Source: Histomonas meleagridis (Eukaryota > Parabasalia > Tritrichomonadida > Dientamoebidae). Taken from it: a stretch of DNA of 64,000 nucleotides. The stretch is from contig WSYJ01000029.1 in the NCBI GenBank assembly GCA_020186115.1, positions 62,001-126,000 of the forward strand. Reading direction: 5' to 3'. Shown in pieces: positions 31,776 through 41,219 of the stretch. The notes under the pieces are model-generated. The model did no database searches. It was not told the origin of the DNA and worked only from the letters and a program-made list of their open reading frames with translations. The position numbers and the translations under genes were made by a program. The stretch's first letter is position 1. The number at the start of each line of letters is the position of its first letter.

Positions 31776-32786
31776 ATGATTCTCTCGTTTTTGATTACAT
31801 ATAAAGTGATAGTTACCCAAGAGAACTGTCAAGAATTTGTTCAAAATAGCACATTTATTCCAAGTTTTATACTATTTTATGCAGATTATTGTGGTTTTTG
31901 CAAACAAGTGCTCCCAGCATGGGCAGAACTAATGGATCTCTATGAGAACGATACTTCTGTTGCAGTGGGCCAAATAGAATGTGAATCAAATCCATATTAT
32001 CGTGCGATATATCAAGCTCCATCATTTCCCTCATTTGTCACATTTTTACGAGGAAAACCAAATCGTCTTCGGCCAAAGAGGGATTTAGAAACATTTATTA
32101 ATCTTACTGAAGAATTAAAGAAAGTTGATCTCAACATCCCATGTTTCAAATATCCTATTGAATTTACAAGTGAATATCCAGCTTTTGCATTTTCCTCTCA
32201 ACGAAATTATCGTGACCAATGTTTATTTGTTCGCGATATTCAAGAAAGGATACCATTCCTCAAAAACCGAATTTACTTCGGAGAGAGCACTGCCAAGCCA
32301 ACGTTGATTGCATACCTCAACAAGAACGTATCCGTTGAATATACTGGTGATTTTAATCCACAGGCAATTAGCAAATTTGTTGATGAATATTCATTGTCAT
32401 CATTAGGTAATTGGAATCTTAGTGCAGCAGAAAAGTCAACACGTAAATTCATGTTCATTATCCATAACTATCCACAAATATATGAAAAATTCCGAAATGA
32501 GATCGAGCTAATCGAAAACACGACGCTCTTTGGTCAGATCGAATTTAAGGTGTTCAACGAAACATATCCGCAGTATAATGTTGTGCCGCCTGCTATAGCC
32601 ATTGCGAGCGAAGACAAAAGCAGTTTTCACATTGAACATAACACAACGCAAATTCCACAACTGAAAGAAATATTCGAAAAGTTCGAAAACGGAGAATACA
32701 AAGAAAACACAAACATAAAAATACCAAAGTTCTTCAATTACAAAGGAACAACGAATGAGAGAAAAAAGAGATGGTGGGAACTGTAA
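31776..32786 (+). CDS. PDI-like thioredoxin-fold protein (CGFC active site)
   Basis: 336 residues with a hydrophobic start (MILSFLITYKVIV) that can act as a signal peptide, followed by a thioredoxin domain at about residues 15-115. The active site is YADYCGFCKQVLPAWAEL with C39 and C42, and SFPSFVTFLRG supplies the cis-Pro region. A second region (about 120-300) is thioredoxin-like without Cys pairs, as in many PDI b domains. It should act as a disulfide oxidoreductase in the ER. The tail ends in KKRWWEL, not KDEL/HDEL; it may be a divergent retrieval signal. CGFC differs from the usual CGHC, which would change redox potential. An AAAACGGTTTT motif lies about 55 bp before the start. Confidence 0.85.
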   Translation: MILSFLITYKVIVTQENCQEFVQNSTFIPSFILFYADYCGFCKQVLPAWAELMDLYENDTSVAVGQIECESNPYYRAIYQAPSFPSFVTFLRGKPNRLRPKRDLETFINLTEELKKVDLNIPCFKYPIEFTSEYPAFAFSSQRNYRDQCLFVRDIQERIPFLKNRIYFGESTAKPTLIAYLNKNVSVEYTGDFNPQAISKFVDEYSLSSLGNWNLSAAEKSTRKFMFIIHNYPQIYEKFRNEIELIENTTLFGQIEFKVFNETYPQYNVVPPAIAIASEDKSSFHIEHNTTQIPQLKEIFEKFENGEYKENTNIKIPKFFNYKGTTNERKKRWWEL

Positions 32787-33169
32787 GGGCTTATCTGTAG
32801 ATTGAAATAAACTGAATTTTTGTTTTAATTCTTAAAAGATTTTAATGAAAACACTTTCACATTACTAATTAGATACTGAAATTTTGTATTTATTGACAAT
32901 GTAATTTTCAAAATGACAAAAGGTATTGGCTGTTTATTGAAGGAAAGAAAATCTTTTGCAAGGGGTACAATCATATTTTATAAGTGAAACTCTGATGGTT
33001 TAAAATAATTTTTCATTTTTATTGTGATTATCAAAAATATGTCTAACACAAAAAATAAACGAAAAGCTGTAGAGCAAAAATATTTATACATGTATTAATT
33101 TATGTGTTTAGTTTTGATATATCCAAAGTGTTTATTAAAACATATAAACTTTATATAATTAAAAAATAT

Positions 33170-34440
33170 TTATTTAGAAGAAATAACCAAAAATTTTCTG
33201 CATCTCCTTTTTCAGAAGCTTTAATAAGTGCTGTTTCAAATATCTTATATATAATTTCCAAATAATAATTTAAAATATCAATTTAACAATTAATATAAAA
33301 CTATATAAATATAAATCTTTGATAATAACATTAATTCCTTCTTGTTCAATAAGCAATTTAAATATTTTCATATTTCCAATATTAACTGCACACGTAATTG
33401 CTGTTCAAATTAACTTAAATAATTTCCGAATATTACATGTAACTAATTAGTAATTACTTTTTTTTATAACATTTTATCCAAAAATAATTTGAAAAATATT
33501 TCTCACTGAACAACCATAATCAAATCAAATAATACCCCAAAACAATAACGACATTATTTACTTTGCTTGGCCTGAGTTCAGTTTGTTCACAATTTGAATA
33601 GTTTTAGTTGGCGAAGAAATTATCCATTTTTCAGTGTACGGGAGAAGTTACTATCCTTCCATTTGTATTTTTATGTTGCCATCATTATATACAATCATAA
33701 GTGCTTTGTACAAAATAATTTAAATAATTTTCAAATCTGACTTTAAAACATCAAAATAAAACAATTAAATTTTCATTAATTTCTATTAGCTTTTGTTCTG
33801 CCAAAAAGTTAAACAGTTCAATGTTTATTGATACATTTTTAGTTAACTGAATACTAAATTTTACTGAAGAAACTTTAACAATTTTATTTTCACAAAGAGA
33901 TTTCGAGAACATTTTTCATATCACAATTCCTTAAGAAATACAAAAGTGCTAATTTTTTTTAGAGAATCAACGAATTTATTTCCATATTAAATTTGAACAT
34001 GTTCAATTTCCACCTGCAACTTCATTGTTTACATGTTTTTTCTAAAAATACAAATAAAAGGATAGTGGCTACGTTTGCACCTTAAATAATAAATATTTAA
34101 AACATTTAACAGAACCAAAAAACGCTGCAAAATCAATTAATGTAACATTCTCTTGATTAGTAAGTGAATACTTTTCATAAATTGATGGTTTACAATCAAT
34201 AAGCAAAATTTGGTTATTATCAAAATTTGTTTGTGATGATATTTCTTGGAGTTTATCTATTTCTTCATTTCGAATTATTTTTGAAATTCATTGGGATCAA
34301 CTCCATCGTTAAATAATTTTTTATAAATATCCTAGAAGATTCATTCGTAATATAACATATTTTTTGATACCTTCACTTAAATCAAGAGTTGTTTCATCAA
34401 ATCGAATCGATTTGAATAGTTACTTTTTGAACTCGAAAAC
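33170..34440 (-). pseudogene. Decayed DUF3447/ankyrin-repeat gene
   Basis: Minus-strand fragments in shifting frames read as the family's conserved blocks. LTNQENVTLIDFAAFFGSV with KCFKYLLF lies at about 34070-34175. RNEEIDKLQEISSQTNFDNN is at about 34215-34280. TAITCAVNIGNMKIFKLLI, with EQEGINV, is at about 33330-33410, and ALIKASEKGDAENF is near 33185-33230. Stops and frameshifts break every block, so no product is expected. Together they keep the normal N-to-C order of one gene. The remainder of the 32787-34580 gap is AT-rich and featureless. Confidence 0.8.
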
Positions 34441-34580
34441 CGGTTTATTTATGAAACTGCTTGACAAAAATTATCAGAAAAAATTGAGAAGATACTTTTA
34501 ATACTCTTGTATTTGTATCAAAAAGTGGTTTAACACATGTGTTGTAAAACAAAAACTTCAGGTGAAAGTTACAACTCTCG

Positions 34581-36713
34581 ATGCTTCTTTTATTCTGGGT
34601 ATTATCAGGAGAAATAATACTTGAAGGATATGTAAATCCGACTCTATCAGGAGGGAAAGGAGGTGTTCACCTTCAATGGGGAAATAACTCAAAAATCGAT
34701 CACATATATTATAAAATATTTCAAAAGTCTTGTGAAAATGATGAATGGGATGCAGTAAGCACCCACAAAGAAGGTAAACTCATTAATGTTTTAGGAATTT
34801 ACCCTTCGTCTAGCACTAAAGGTCAAATACGGTACGACCAAGCTAGCTTTAGTACCTACAATGTTGCAATGAGCTTTAATACTGATCCGGATGGAAATTC
34901 ATACATATATCCTAAGTCTGCATCTCTTAAGGCATGGATGGAAGGTGGGATTATTAACGATATAGAAACGCAAGCCTTTGGCATTGGATCTAATGAAGAA
35001 GTGATAATGAATGTAACACTTAATTCTATAGATGAATTTGAGAATTCTGTTCATGAAAACTCATCTTGGCTATATCAATTCGATGTAACTGTATTTGGGT
35101 TCTGGGATTCCAGTGCCGGATTTCTTTTATCTACTGACAGTTCCCAAACTATAGTTAAAGATTATATTAATCGAGGCTATGGATTTATCATAGGACATGA
35201 CACAATATCATATGCCTTTCTCAAGGAAGGATCTCTTCCGGAGGCGACTGGCTTAGTAACAATCCGTGATTTATTTGGGATTAAGTTGGAAATAATTGAT
35301 GAAGGCACATTTCATGATTTTCTATTTTCCACAAATATTAAATTAGAAAAGAAAGGTCATATACTTGAATATCCATGGGAAATCAATGGTGATATCAATT
35401 CTACATATGATATATATTCAACTCATACTACACGTCATGCAGCATTAGGTGATGTTTGGTTTTCATTAGGTGAACATAGTCTTCTTTTTGATGGAGAACT
35501 TATTCATAATTTTTATCTTACAACTTATGGTAATACTGCAATGATCCAAATCGGTCATAGTGAATGTAATGCATATGATATTGAAAAGAAAATATTAGCT
35601 AACACAATATTTTACCTTAAACAAAGAATAGTCGAAGAAGAATTTGATGTTTCTCTTTTTTCTAATGATTTATCACCTCCAAAAATAGAAAATGTTACTT
35701 TTGATAGTAACAATTACTTAATTAAAATTAATGCAATAGATTTAGGTCCTCAACAAACTTATAAAGTTTGCGCATATAATGAAAATGGTAATTTAATTGA
35801 TGAATCAAATCATTTAACAATTAATGTTGCAACAGGTATAAAGAAATATATATATTCGATAAATGAAATTAGTGAATGTTATGATGAGTCTGAGCTTGTT
35901 AAAGAAACATTTAATAATTATATTCAATTAACAATTGAAGAAATTGTTAAGGAAATGTACGTTCACATTGCACCTGTTGATGAGGCTGAGAATGTGGGCG
36001 AAATAATAACAATTAAAATTCCATTTATTCAAACAAAATCATTTACAAGCACATGCACATATACTGAATCGAATACATTTTCACAATCGAATACATTTAC
36101 ACAAACAAAAAGTTTTTCGCAATCGAATACATTTACACAATCGAATACATTTACACAATCGAATACTATAACGCAATCGAATAAATTTACACAATCAAAT
36201 AGTTTTATTGCTTCAAGTACATTTTTATATTCGGAATCATTATTTGAGGCGACATTTTCTTATAGTTATATTTTGTCATATGTAAATACATTTTCTCATT
36301 ATTCCTTTACTTCAGGCACTTACATTAACACAATCATTGCATCTGAATCTACATATTTGTATACACACTTTATATTTTATAATTACACAATAGTTTTTTA
36401 CACAACATATTATAACTCTTATATTAAATTCTTTACGAATAATCAAATTGTTTCATCGACTATTTCTAATACAAATACAGTCACTATAATTGTTATTGTA
36501 TGTGTAGTTGTCGCTGTTGTTATTATTGTCGTTATACTTGTTGTAGTAATTGTTCATATAAAGAATAAAAAGCAAATTACTGAAAGTGATATCGAACTTG
36601 AAAAAGAAAAAGCAAATAAAGTTCTTCATGACTTCAATAACAGTTTCACAGTTGAAGAAAAAGATCCATTTGCAATAGATTTCATAGAAGACAATAAAAT
36701 CCCGCATTTGTAA
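34581..36713 (+). CDS. DUF5057-like type I surface protein with SNTFTQ repeats
   Basis: 710 residues. A signal peptide (MLLLFWVLSGEIILEGYV) leads into an ectodomain. Residues about 130-260 contain FDVTVFGFWDSSAGF and GYGFIIGHDT, blocks I associate with DUF5057-type proteins. A Ser/Thr/Asn/Phe stalk of SNTFTQ repeats lies at about residues 495-540, followed by a Tyr/Ser-rich juxtamembrane region. One transmembrane helix is formed by VTIIVIVCVVVAVVIIVVIL (about 632-655). The cytoplasmic tail is Lys/Glu-rich and ends in EKDPFAIDFIEDNKIPHL. The stalk-membrane-tail layout matches the BspA-like protein at 49808-51418 although the ectodomains are unrelated. A cell-surface role is inferred; the ligand is unknown. 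Confidence 0.8.
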   Translation: MLLLFWVLSGEIILEGYVNPTLSGGKGGVHLQWGNNSKIDHIYYKIFQKSCENDEWDAVSTHKEGKLINVLGIYPSSSTKGQIRYDQASFSTYNVAMSFNTDPDGNSYIYPKSASLKAWMEGGIINDIETQAFGIGSNEEVIMNVTLNSIDEFENSVHENSSWLYQFDVTVFGFWDSSAGFLLSTDSSQTIVKDYINRGYGFIIGHDTISYAFLKEGSLPEATGLVTIRDLFGIKLEIIDEGTFHDFLFSTNIKLEKKGHILEYPWEINGDINSTYDIYSTHTTRHAALGDVWFSLGEHSLLFDGELIHNFYLTTYGNTAMIQIGHSECNAYDIEKKILANTIFYLKQRIVEEEFDVSLFSNDLSPPKIENVTFDSNNYLIKINAIDLGPQQTYKVCAYNENGNLIDESNHLTINVATGIKKYIYSINEISECYDESELVKETFNNYIQLTIEEIVKEMYVHIAPVDEAENVGEIITIKIPFIQTKSFTSTCTYTESNTFSQSNTFTQTKSFSQSNTFTQSNTFTQSNTITQSNKFTQSNSFIASSTFLYSESLFEATFSYSYILSYVNTFSHYSFTSGTYINTIIASESTYLYTHFIFYNYTIVFYTTYYNSYIKFFTNNQIVSSTISNTNTVTIIVIVCVVVAVVIIVVILVVVIVHIKNKKQITESDIELEKEKANKVLHDFNNSFTVEEKDPFAIDFIEDNKIPHL
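36071..36200 (+). repeat. 18-bp coding minisatellite (SNTFTQ units)
   Basis: About seven imperfect copies of an 18-bp unit (aatacatttacacaatcg) inside the surface protein gene, coding for its stalk. The copies are similar enough to allow length change by slippage. Confidence 0.85.
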
Positions 36714-36844
36714 GTAAATATTTTTATATTTTTTAAATTTTTGACTTAATGAGAATGAAAAATGAATTCCTTTAAACCAAATGAAAAATTTGTATACTTA
36801 TCGTTGTGCTCGTTTTGAATACTTTATGAAGCAACTGCCCTCGG

Positions 36845-39800
36845 ATGGAAACAAAGAAACAATTATTATCTGATCTCAAGTCTTTAATTTCATCCGAAAC
36901 AAGGGCAGCTGCAAAGGATGCAATTAACTCAATAATTTCGATGCTTCAGTCAAAGACAACATTAGAAATTTCTGAATCAAATCCATTTTTATTATTATTC
37001 CAAGAATTAGTAAATTCACAAAAAAAATCTAATAACATACTTTCTTGGATCTCTGTTATCCGAAAATTAATAGAAATTAATTCATTTTCTGCTTCAGCCA
37101 TTTCTTTCATTTTAGAGAATATTGAAAAATTATTACCAATCCAAAATGAAACAATTTCCTTAAAAATCCTCCAACTCACATTATCAGTATTTTTATCCAA
37201 AAGCAATTTTATAGACCCAAGAATCAAAACTTCGAAATGGGTTTTTTCAATGATCTATTCATCCTCTGTTTTAGTTCAGCAAGTTGCAGAAGCAACTTCT
37301 TATCAAATAACAGATGCACTTTACACGCAAATTACTGGTAGAACAATACAAAATTCAATTAAAAGCGAAAGAATTCAAAATTTTGATGATACAAATTCAA
37401 GTTCATCATCGCATCAAATGAATGCGCAAGACTTTCAGATTGTTCCAGAAGATCATTGGGCAGTTAAATATTTTTTCATTTTAGTCAATGATATTTTATT
37501 TTATTTAAATAATCTTGAAACAAAAGAATTTACATTTAAAGACACCAAATTTCCTTCATCACTCCTTAAACACATTCTTGATTACTATTTTGATTTACTT
37601 TCAAGATATGAAGAATTCGCCAAAACAGAAAATTTACTTTATAAATACGTTAATTTGCAAACGGCTTTCGAACTGTTGTCACTTTTTTCAGTTCACCTAA
37701 TTATTCATTTTACTCAAACTGATCAAACTGAAGCAAAACAACTTTTTTTAAAACTAATGAATTATTTAGGGAAGACACCTTTAGTTTTAGATGCGATAGC
37801 AGCAATTGTTTCGAGTAATCCATATCTTCAACATTTACTATTTACCAAAGAACAAATGTTACAAATATCACAAAATTCGATTTCATATTTTTTATCCAAT
37901 TTTAAAGGGAATTTAACAGAAGAAATCAAACTTTATCATAACAATGGAATTTATTTAAAGTCATTTGATCCATATAATCCAAATCAAAACAGAACAATTA
38001 TTTCATGTATAGTTATTATATATTTCCAAATTCTTCAAATTGATTTTTTTATTGAAAGTTTTCATGATTTTTATAATAATTTTGAGTTTATATGGCAACG
38101 TGTTATACATTCTACAAATAATTATGTAACACTTAATTCATCATTAGAAGTATCATTACAATGTATTACTTCATCATTAAAGATTAATGACATTGATCCA
38201 GCAAATCGCATTTTTGCATCCATTTGTGGATTAGCAGTACCTGAAAGTGCAGCATATCCACTTGAGCCGAAAGGTTTTATAGCGTTAAAATATTTAATAC
38301 GAATAACTAAAACTGATGGAGCAAAATTATGTAAATTTTGGCCATTAATATTCGAAACTATATCGAAATGTTATCATACAGCGTCACATAAAAGAAGTAA
38401 CGCTGATATAAAAGCATTAGGTTTAATACAGCCTTCGTTAATATCTTTTTCTTCTAATTTGGAAAATGAGAAATTTATTGATTTGTTTAATATAATATTA
38501 ACCTTGTGTAAAAATGATCTAAAAATTATTTCCGAAAATAAAAGTACAGTACCAAATCATTGGCCAATTAAAACGTTATGTTACGTGTTCTTAAATAATA
38601 TCCAAAGAACAAATTTAATCGAAAATGATTTTTTTGATTTTTTCGACCAAAACTTTCAATGTGAATCAACTGATTGTAGATTACAAGCAGTAAATTCATT
38701 ATTTGAGATATCAAAAGCTGTGCTAAACTCTAAAGAAGCACCTGAATCTTGTCGAAGATATGTTTATGATACAATTTTTATTGCAACAAATTCTTCGTAT
38801 CGTGATGTTTCGGTTACGACCGTTTCTTATCTTCCATCGTTTTTAGCCGAAATATCAATTGAAAATATGAGTAATGATTGGATCAAAATCCTCACAATTT
38901 TGAAGGTTGTTTGGACCACCCCATTTCCTGAGAACATTCAAAATGGATTTCGTGCTTTAACTTATATTTGTAATGATTGTATAATGAATTTACAGACGAC
39001 AGATTTAGAAGTATGTTTATCTACTATATCAACATATATTTCACAAGATAAAGAGATTAATATTGCATTAGGATCAATTGGATTATTATGGAATATTGGA
39101 ACCACTTTATTAACGAATGGAAATAGTGCCACATGGAAATATTTATTTAAGACTATCATGAGGTTTTTTAATGATACACGAATAAATATTCAAGAATCAT
39201 CATTACAAACGTTTTTTAATTTAGTTAATACATTTTATCAACAATTTAATGAAGACTTACTAAACTTCATAATAAATATGATACTTCATCCCCTTATCTT
39301 TAATATCTCTCAAATCGAATCATCGCTTATGGTCATTCAAGGCATTATCCAATGTTGTCAATGCATTGGAGGCTATGACGAACTTATTGATGACTTATTA
39401 TTAGTTATTTATGATTTATCGATGAATAATAAATCGAATTCTTCAATTAAAGCTGGAGAAATAACTCGTTCATTTATAACATTATTATTATGTGATAACA
39501 TTGAAGTTATTTCTAAATCTACAAACATATACTTAAAAATTGTTGAAAATTATGTGAAAAATCCAAACAAATTCGATTTACATGGATGTTCAACAGTTTT
39601 ATCTGAAACATTTCCGAAAATCGCAGATAAAATTGATTCGTCATTGTTTAATATATGGATAAAAATCATGTTTTTGTTTTGTACTTTCCAACTTGATAAA
39701 CCTTTTCTTCATGTTGCAACGCATTCAGTTTTTAATGCAATTTCGAATTTAAGAATTTTAAATGTTTCAAAGTTATTGGAATTAATTGATTTCTTATTAA

Positions 39801-40483
39801 ATCTATTGGAATATAAAATTTTAATAACAAAATCAATTGATTCGATTTTATCACTTTATTCCAATTCTTTTGTTGAAGAAAATCGCTGTTTTTGTTTAAA
39901 GAAAATTTTATGTTATTTCGATCGATTTGATATAAATTATATACAAAAATTTTTCGAATTTCCTATTTCATTGGATATGTTTTTAAATGATTCATTGTTA
40001 ATAAAAGATTTAATAGTTACAGGAAGAAATTATAATGTATTGAAAAATAAAATTATACAAATAATAGAACCGAAAATGAATTTGTTGAATTTGTTCGATT
40101 TGAATTTGTTCGTTTTGTTTGGTTTACAAAAACCGGTTTTCTATACGTTATTTTTTAAATGCTTTTGTCAAGAAAACAATAAAAAAGAATTGATTTCATT
40201 TGCATTTAGTAATTTAGAAATGATACAAAAAGGATTTGATAAAATGATAATGAAATTAATTAATGAAGAAAAAATAATTCGATCTGTTCTTGATGAGAAA
40301 AAATATATAGATTTTATCGAAATGATAAAAGAAATGTTAGAAATAGAAATAGACCCACAGATTATTTTGGAATGTGATGATTTTATTCAAACATTATTAA
40401 AATTATGCACAACAAAAAATGAAACATTAAGCCAAGAAACAATCAAACTTGTGCAAAAAATAACTCAAAAACGCAAAATTTGA
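36845..40483 (+). CDS. MON2-like (Sec7-family-related) HEAT-repeat trafficking protein
   Basis: 1212 residues, all helical. The N-terminal 200 residues resemble a DCB domain. The segment around residue 740 (EINIALGSIGLLWNIGTTL) and the preceding FRALTYICNDC correspond to the conserved MON2 blocks following the HUS region. There is no Sec7 catalytic domain, which fits MON2/Ysl2 but not BIG/GBF1. MON2 acts at the trans-Golgi and endosomes with flippase and retromer. The assignment rests on a few motifs; a generic HEAT protein is the alternative. The gene converges on the Nup62-like gene with only 52 bp between stops. Confidence 0.65.
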   Translation: METKKQLLSDLKSLISSETRAAAKDAINSIISMLQSKTTLEISESNPFLLLFQELVNSQKKSNNILSWISVIRKLIEINSFSASAISFILENIEKLLPIQNETISLKILQLTLSVFLSKSNFIDPRIKTSKWVFSMIYSSSVLVQQVAEATSYQITDALYTQITGRTIQNSIKSERIQNFDDTNSSSSSHQMNAQDFQIVPEDHWAVKYFFILVNDILFYLNNLETKEFTFKDTKFPSSLLKHILDYYFDLLSRYEEFAKTENLLYKYVNLQTAFELLSLFSVHLIIHFTQTDQTEAKQLFLKLMNYLGKTPLVLDAIAAIVSSNPYLQHLLFTKEQMLQISQNSISYFLSNFKGNLTEEIKLYHNNGIYLKSFDPYNPNQNRTIISCIVIIYFQILQIDFFIESFHDFYNNFEFIWQRVIHSTNNYVTLNSSLEVSLQCITSSLKINDIDPANRIFASICGLAVPESAAYPLEPKGFIALKYLIRITKTDGAKLCKFWPLIFETISKCYHTASHKRSNADIKALGLIQPSLISFSSNLENEKFIDLFNIILTLCKNDLKIISENKSTVPNHWPIKTLCYVFLNNIQRTNLIENDFFDFFDQNFQCESTDCRLQAVNSLFEISKAVLNSKEAPESCRRYVYDTIFIATNSSYRDVSVTTVSYLPSFLAEISIENMSNDWIKILTILKVVWTTPFPENIQNGFRALTYICNDCIMNLQTTDLEVCLSTISTYISQDKEINIALGSIGLLWNIGTTLLTNGNSATWKYLFKTIMRFFNDTRINIQESSLQTFFNLVNTFYQQFNEDLLNFIINMILHPLIFNISQIESSLMVIQGIIQCCQCIGGYDELIDDLLLVIYDLSMNNKSNSSIKAGEITRSFITLLLCDNIEVISKSTNIYLKIVENYVKNPNKFDLHGCSTVLSETFPKIADKIDSSLFNIWIKIMFLFCTFQLDKPFLHVATHSVFNAISNLRILNVSKLLELIDFLLNLLEYKILITKSIDSILSLYSNSFVEENRCFCLKKILCYFDRFDINYIQKFFEFPISLDMFLNDSLLIKDLIVTGRNYNVLKNKIIQIIEPKMNLLNLFDLNLFVLFGLQKPVFYTLFFKCFCQENNKKELISFAFSNLEMIQKGFDKMIMKLINEEKIIRSVLDEKKYIDFIEMIKEMLEIEIDPQIILECDDFIQTLLKLCTTKNETLSQETIKLVQKITQKRKI

Positions 40484-40535
40484 AAATAAAATCATGTTTT
40501 TTGTATTAAATAAAACTTTTATATATCTTTATTTT

Positions 40536-41144
40536 TTAATGCGAAGAAAGCTTATTTCTGAGTTTTTCTAACCTTTCATTCATTTTGTTCGTTGTGGTGT
40601 CAAGGTGTGCAAGAGATTTGTAATGGAAATTTGCAATAGCTGATATTTTTTCGATGTCATCATTTGCTTCACTTTGCTGCTTTTGATCCCTCATTTTTTG
40701 GAATATTTCTGAGAGTTTCTTTGACATTGATAATAATTCTGTGTGGAGATCTTCTGCTAATTGATATAATTCAAGTCTTCTATCTATAATGGATCCACTC
40801 TTTTGGGGTGGCGTTTTGTCATTGTCTAAACCTTTTATAAATTGTTTTTGTTCTTCTTGCAATTTTTTTAAATCTTCATTTAATTGTTCAAAAATTTGTT
40901 CGATTTTTTTGGTTTGATCATTAAGGTGGGCCAATACCTCTAAGCACTCAAATATTTTTCTATCTGTTCTGAGCACAAAACGAGATGTTTTTAGATATTT
41001 ATTTTCTTGTTTCTCCAATTTTGTTTCAAAATATTCTAAAACTTCTTGTACTGTTTTCCCAGTGAATTGTTGCTTAAATTCGTTTCTTTGGTCATCGGTA
41101 ACTTGATCAGTGTTTGTTGTGTAGCCAAACCCACCAAAGTTCAT
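40536..41144 (-). CDS. Nup62/Nsp1-like nucleoporin (coiled-coil C-domain)
   Basis: 202 residues from the ATG at 41144; an upstream GTG is not needed. The short head has one FG-like element (MNFGGFGYTT). The rest is coiled coil beginning with FTGKTVQEVLEYFETKLEKQ, resembling the start of the Nsp1_C domain, where a Trp-bearing helix and long heptads assemble the central-channel heterotrimer with Nup54 and Nup58. The protein is much shorter than yeast or animal homologues because the FG-repeat region is almost absent. That may be real reduction or a split gene. Its start is divergent from the ARM gene at 41220, 75 bp away, and an Inr-like TCACTTTTTA lies 24 bp before the ATG. Confidence 0.72.
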   Translation of the reverse strand: MNFGGFGYTTNTDQVTDDQRNEFKQQFTGKTVQEVLEYFETKLEKQENKYLKTSRFVLRTDRKIFECLEVLAHLNDQTKKIEQIFEQLNEDLKKLQEEQKQFIKGLDNDKTPPQKSGSIIDRRLELYQLAEDLHTELLSMSKKLSEIFQKMRDQKQQSEANDDIEKISAIANFHYKSLAHLDTTTNKMNERLEKLRNKLSSH

Positions 41145-41160
41145 CACAGTATTTTGTTAT

Positions 41161-41170
41161 TAAAAAGTGA
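41161..41170 (-). promoter_or_regulatory. Inr-like element of the Nup62-like gene
   Basis: TCACTTTTTA on the minus strand, +1 A at 41168. A GACCGTTTAAA motif (about 41188-41198) lies between the two divergent starts and could serve both genes. Confidence 0.55.
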
Positions 41171-41219
41171 CAATGACTGAACTCAATGACCGTTTAAAAT
41201 TAAAATCCATTTTGGCGAC

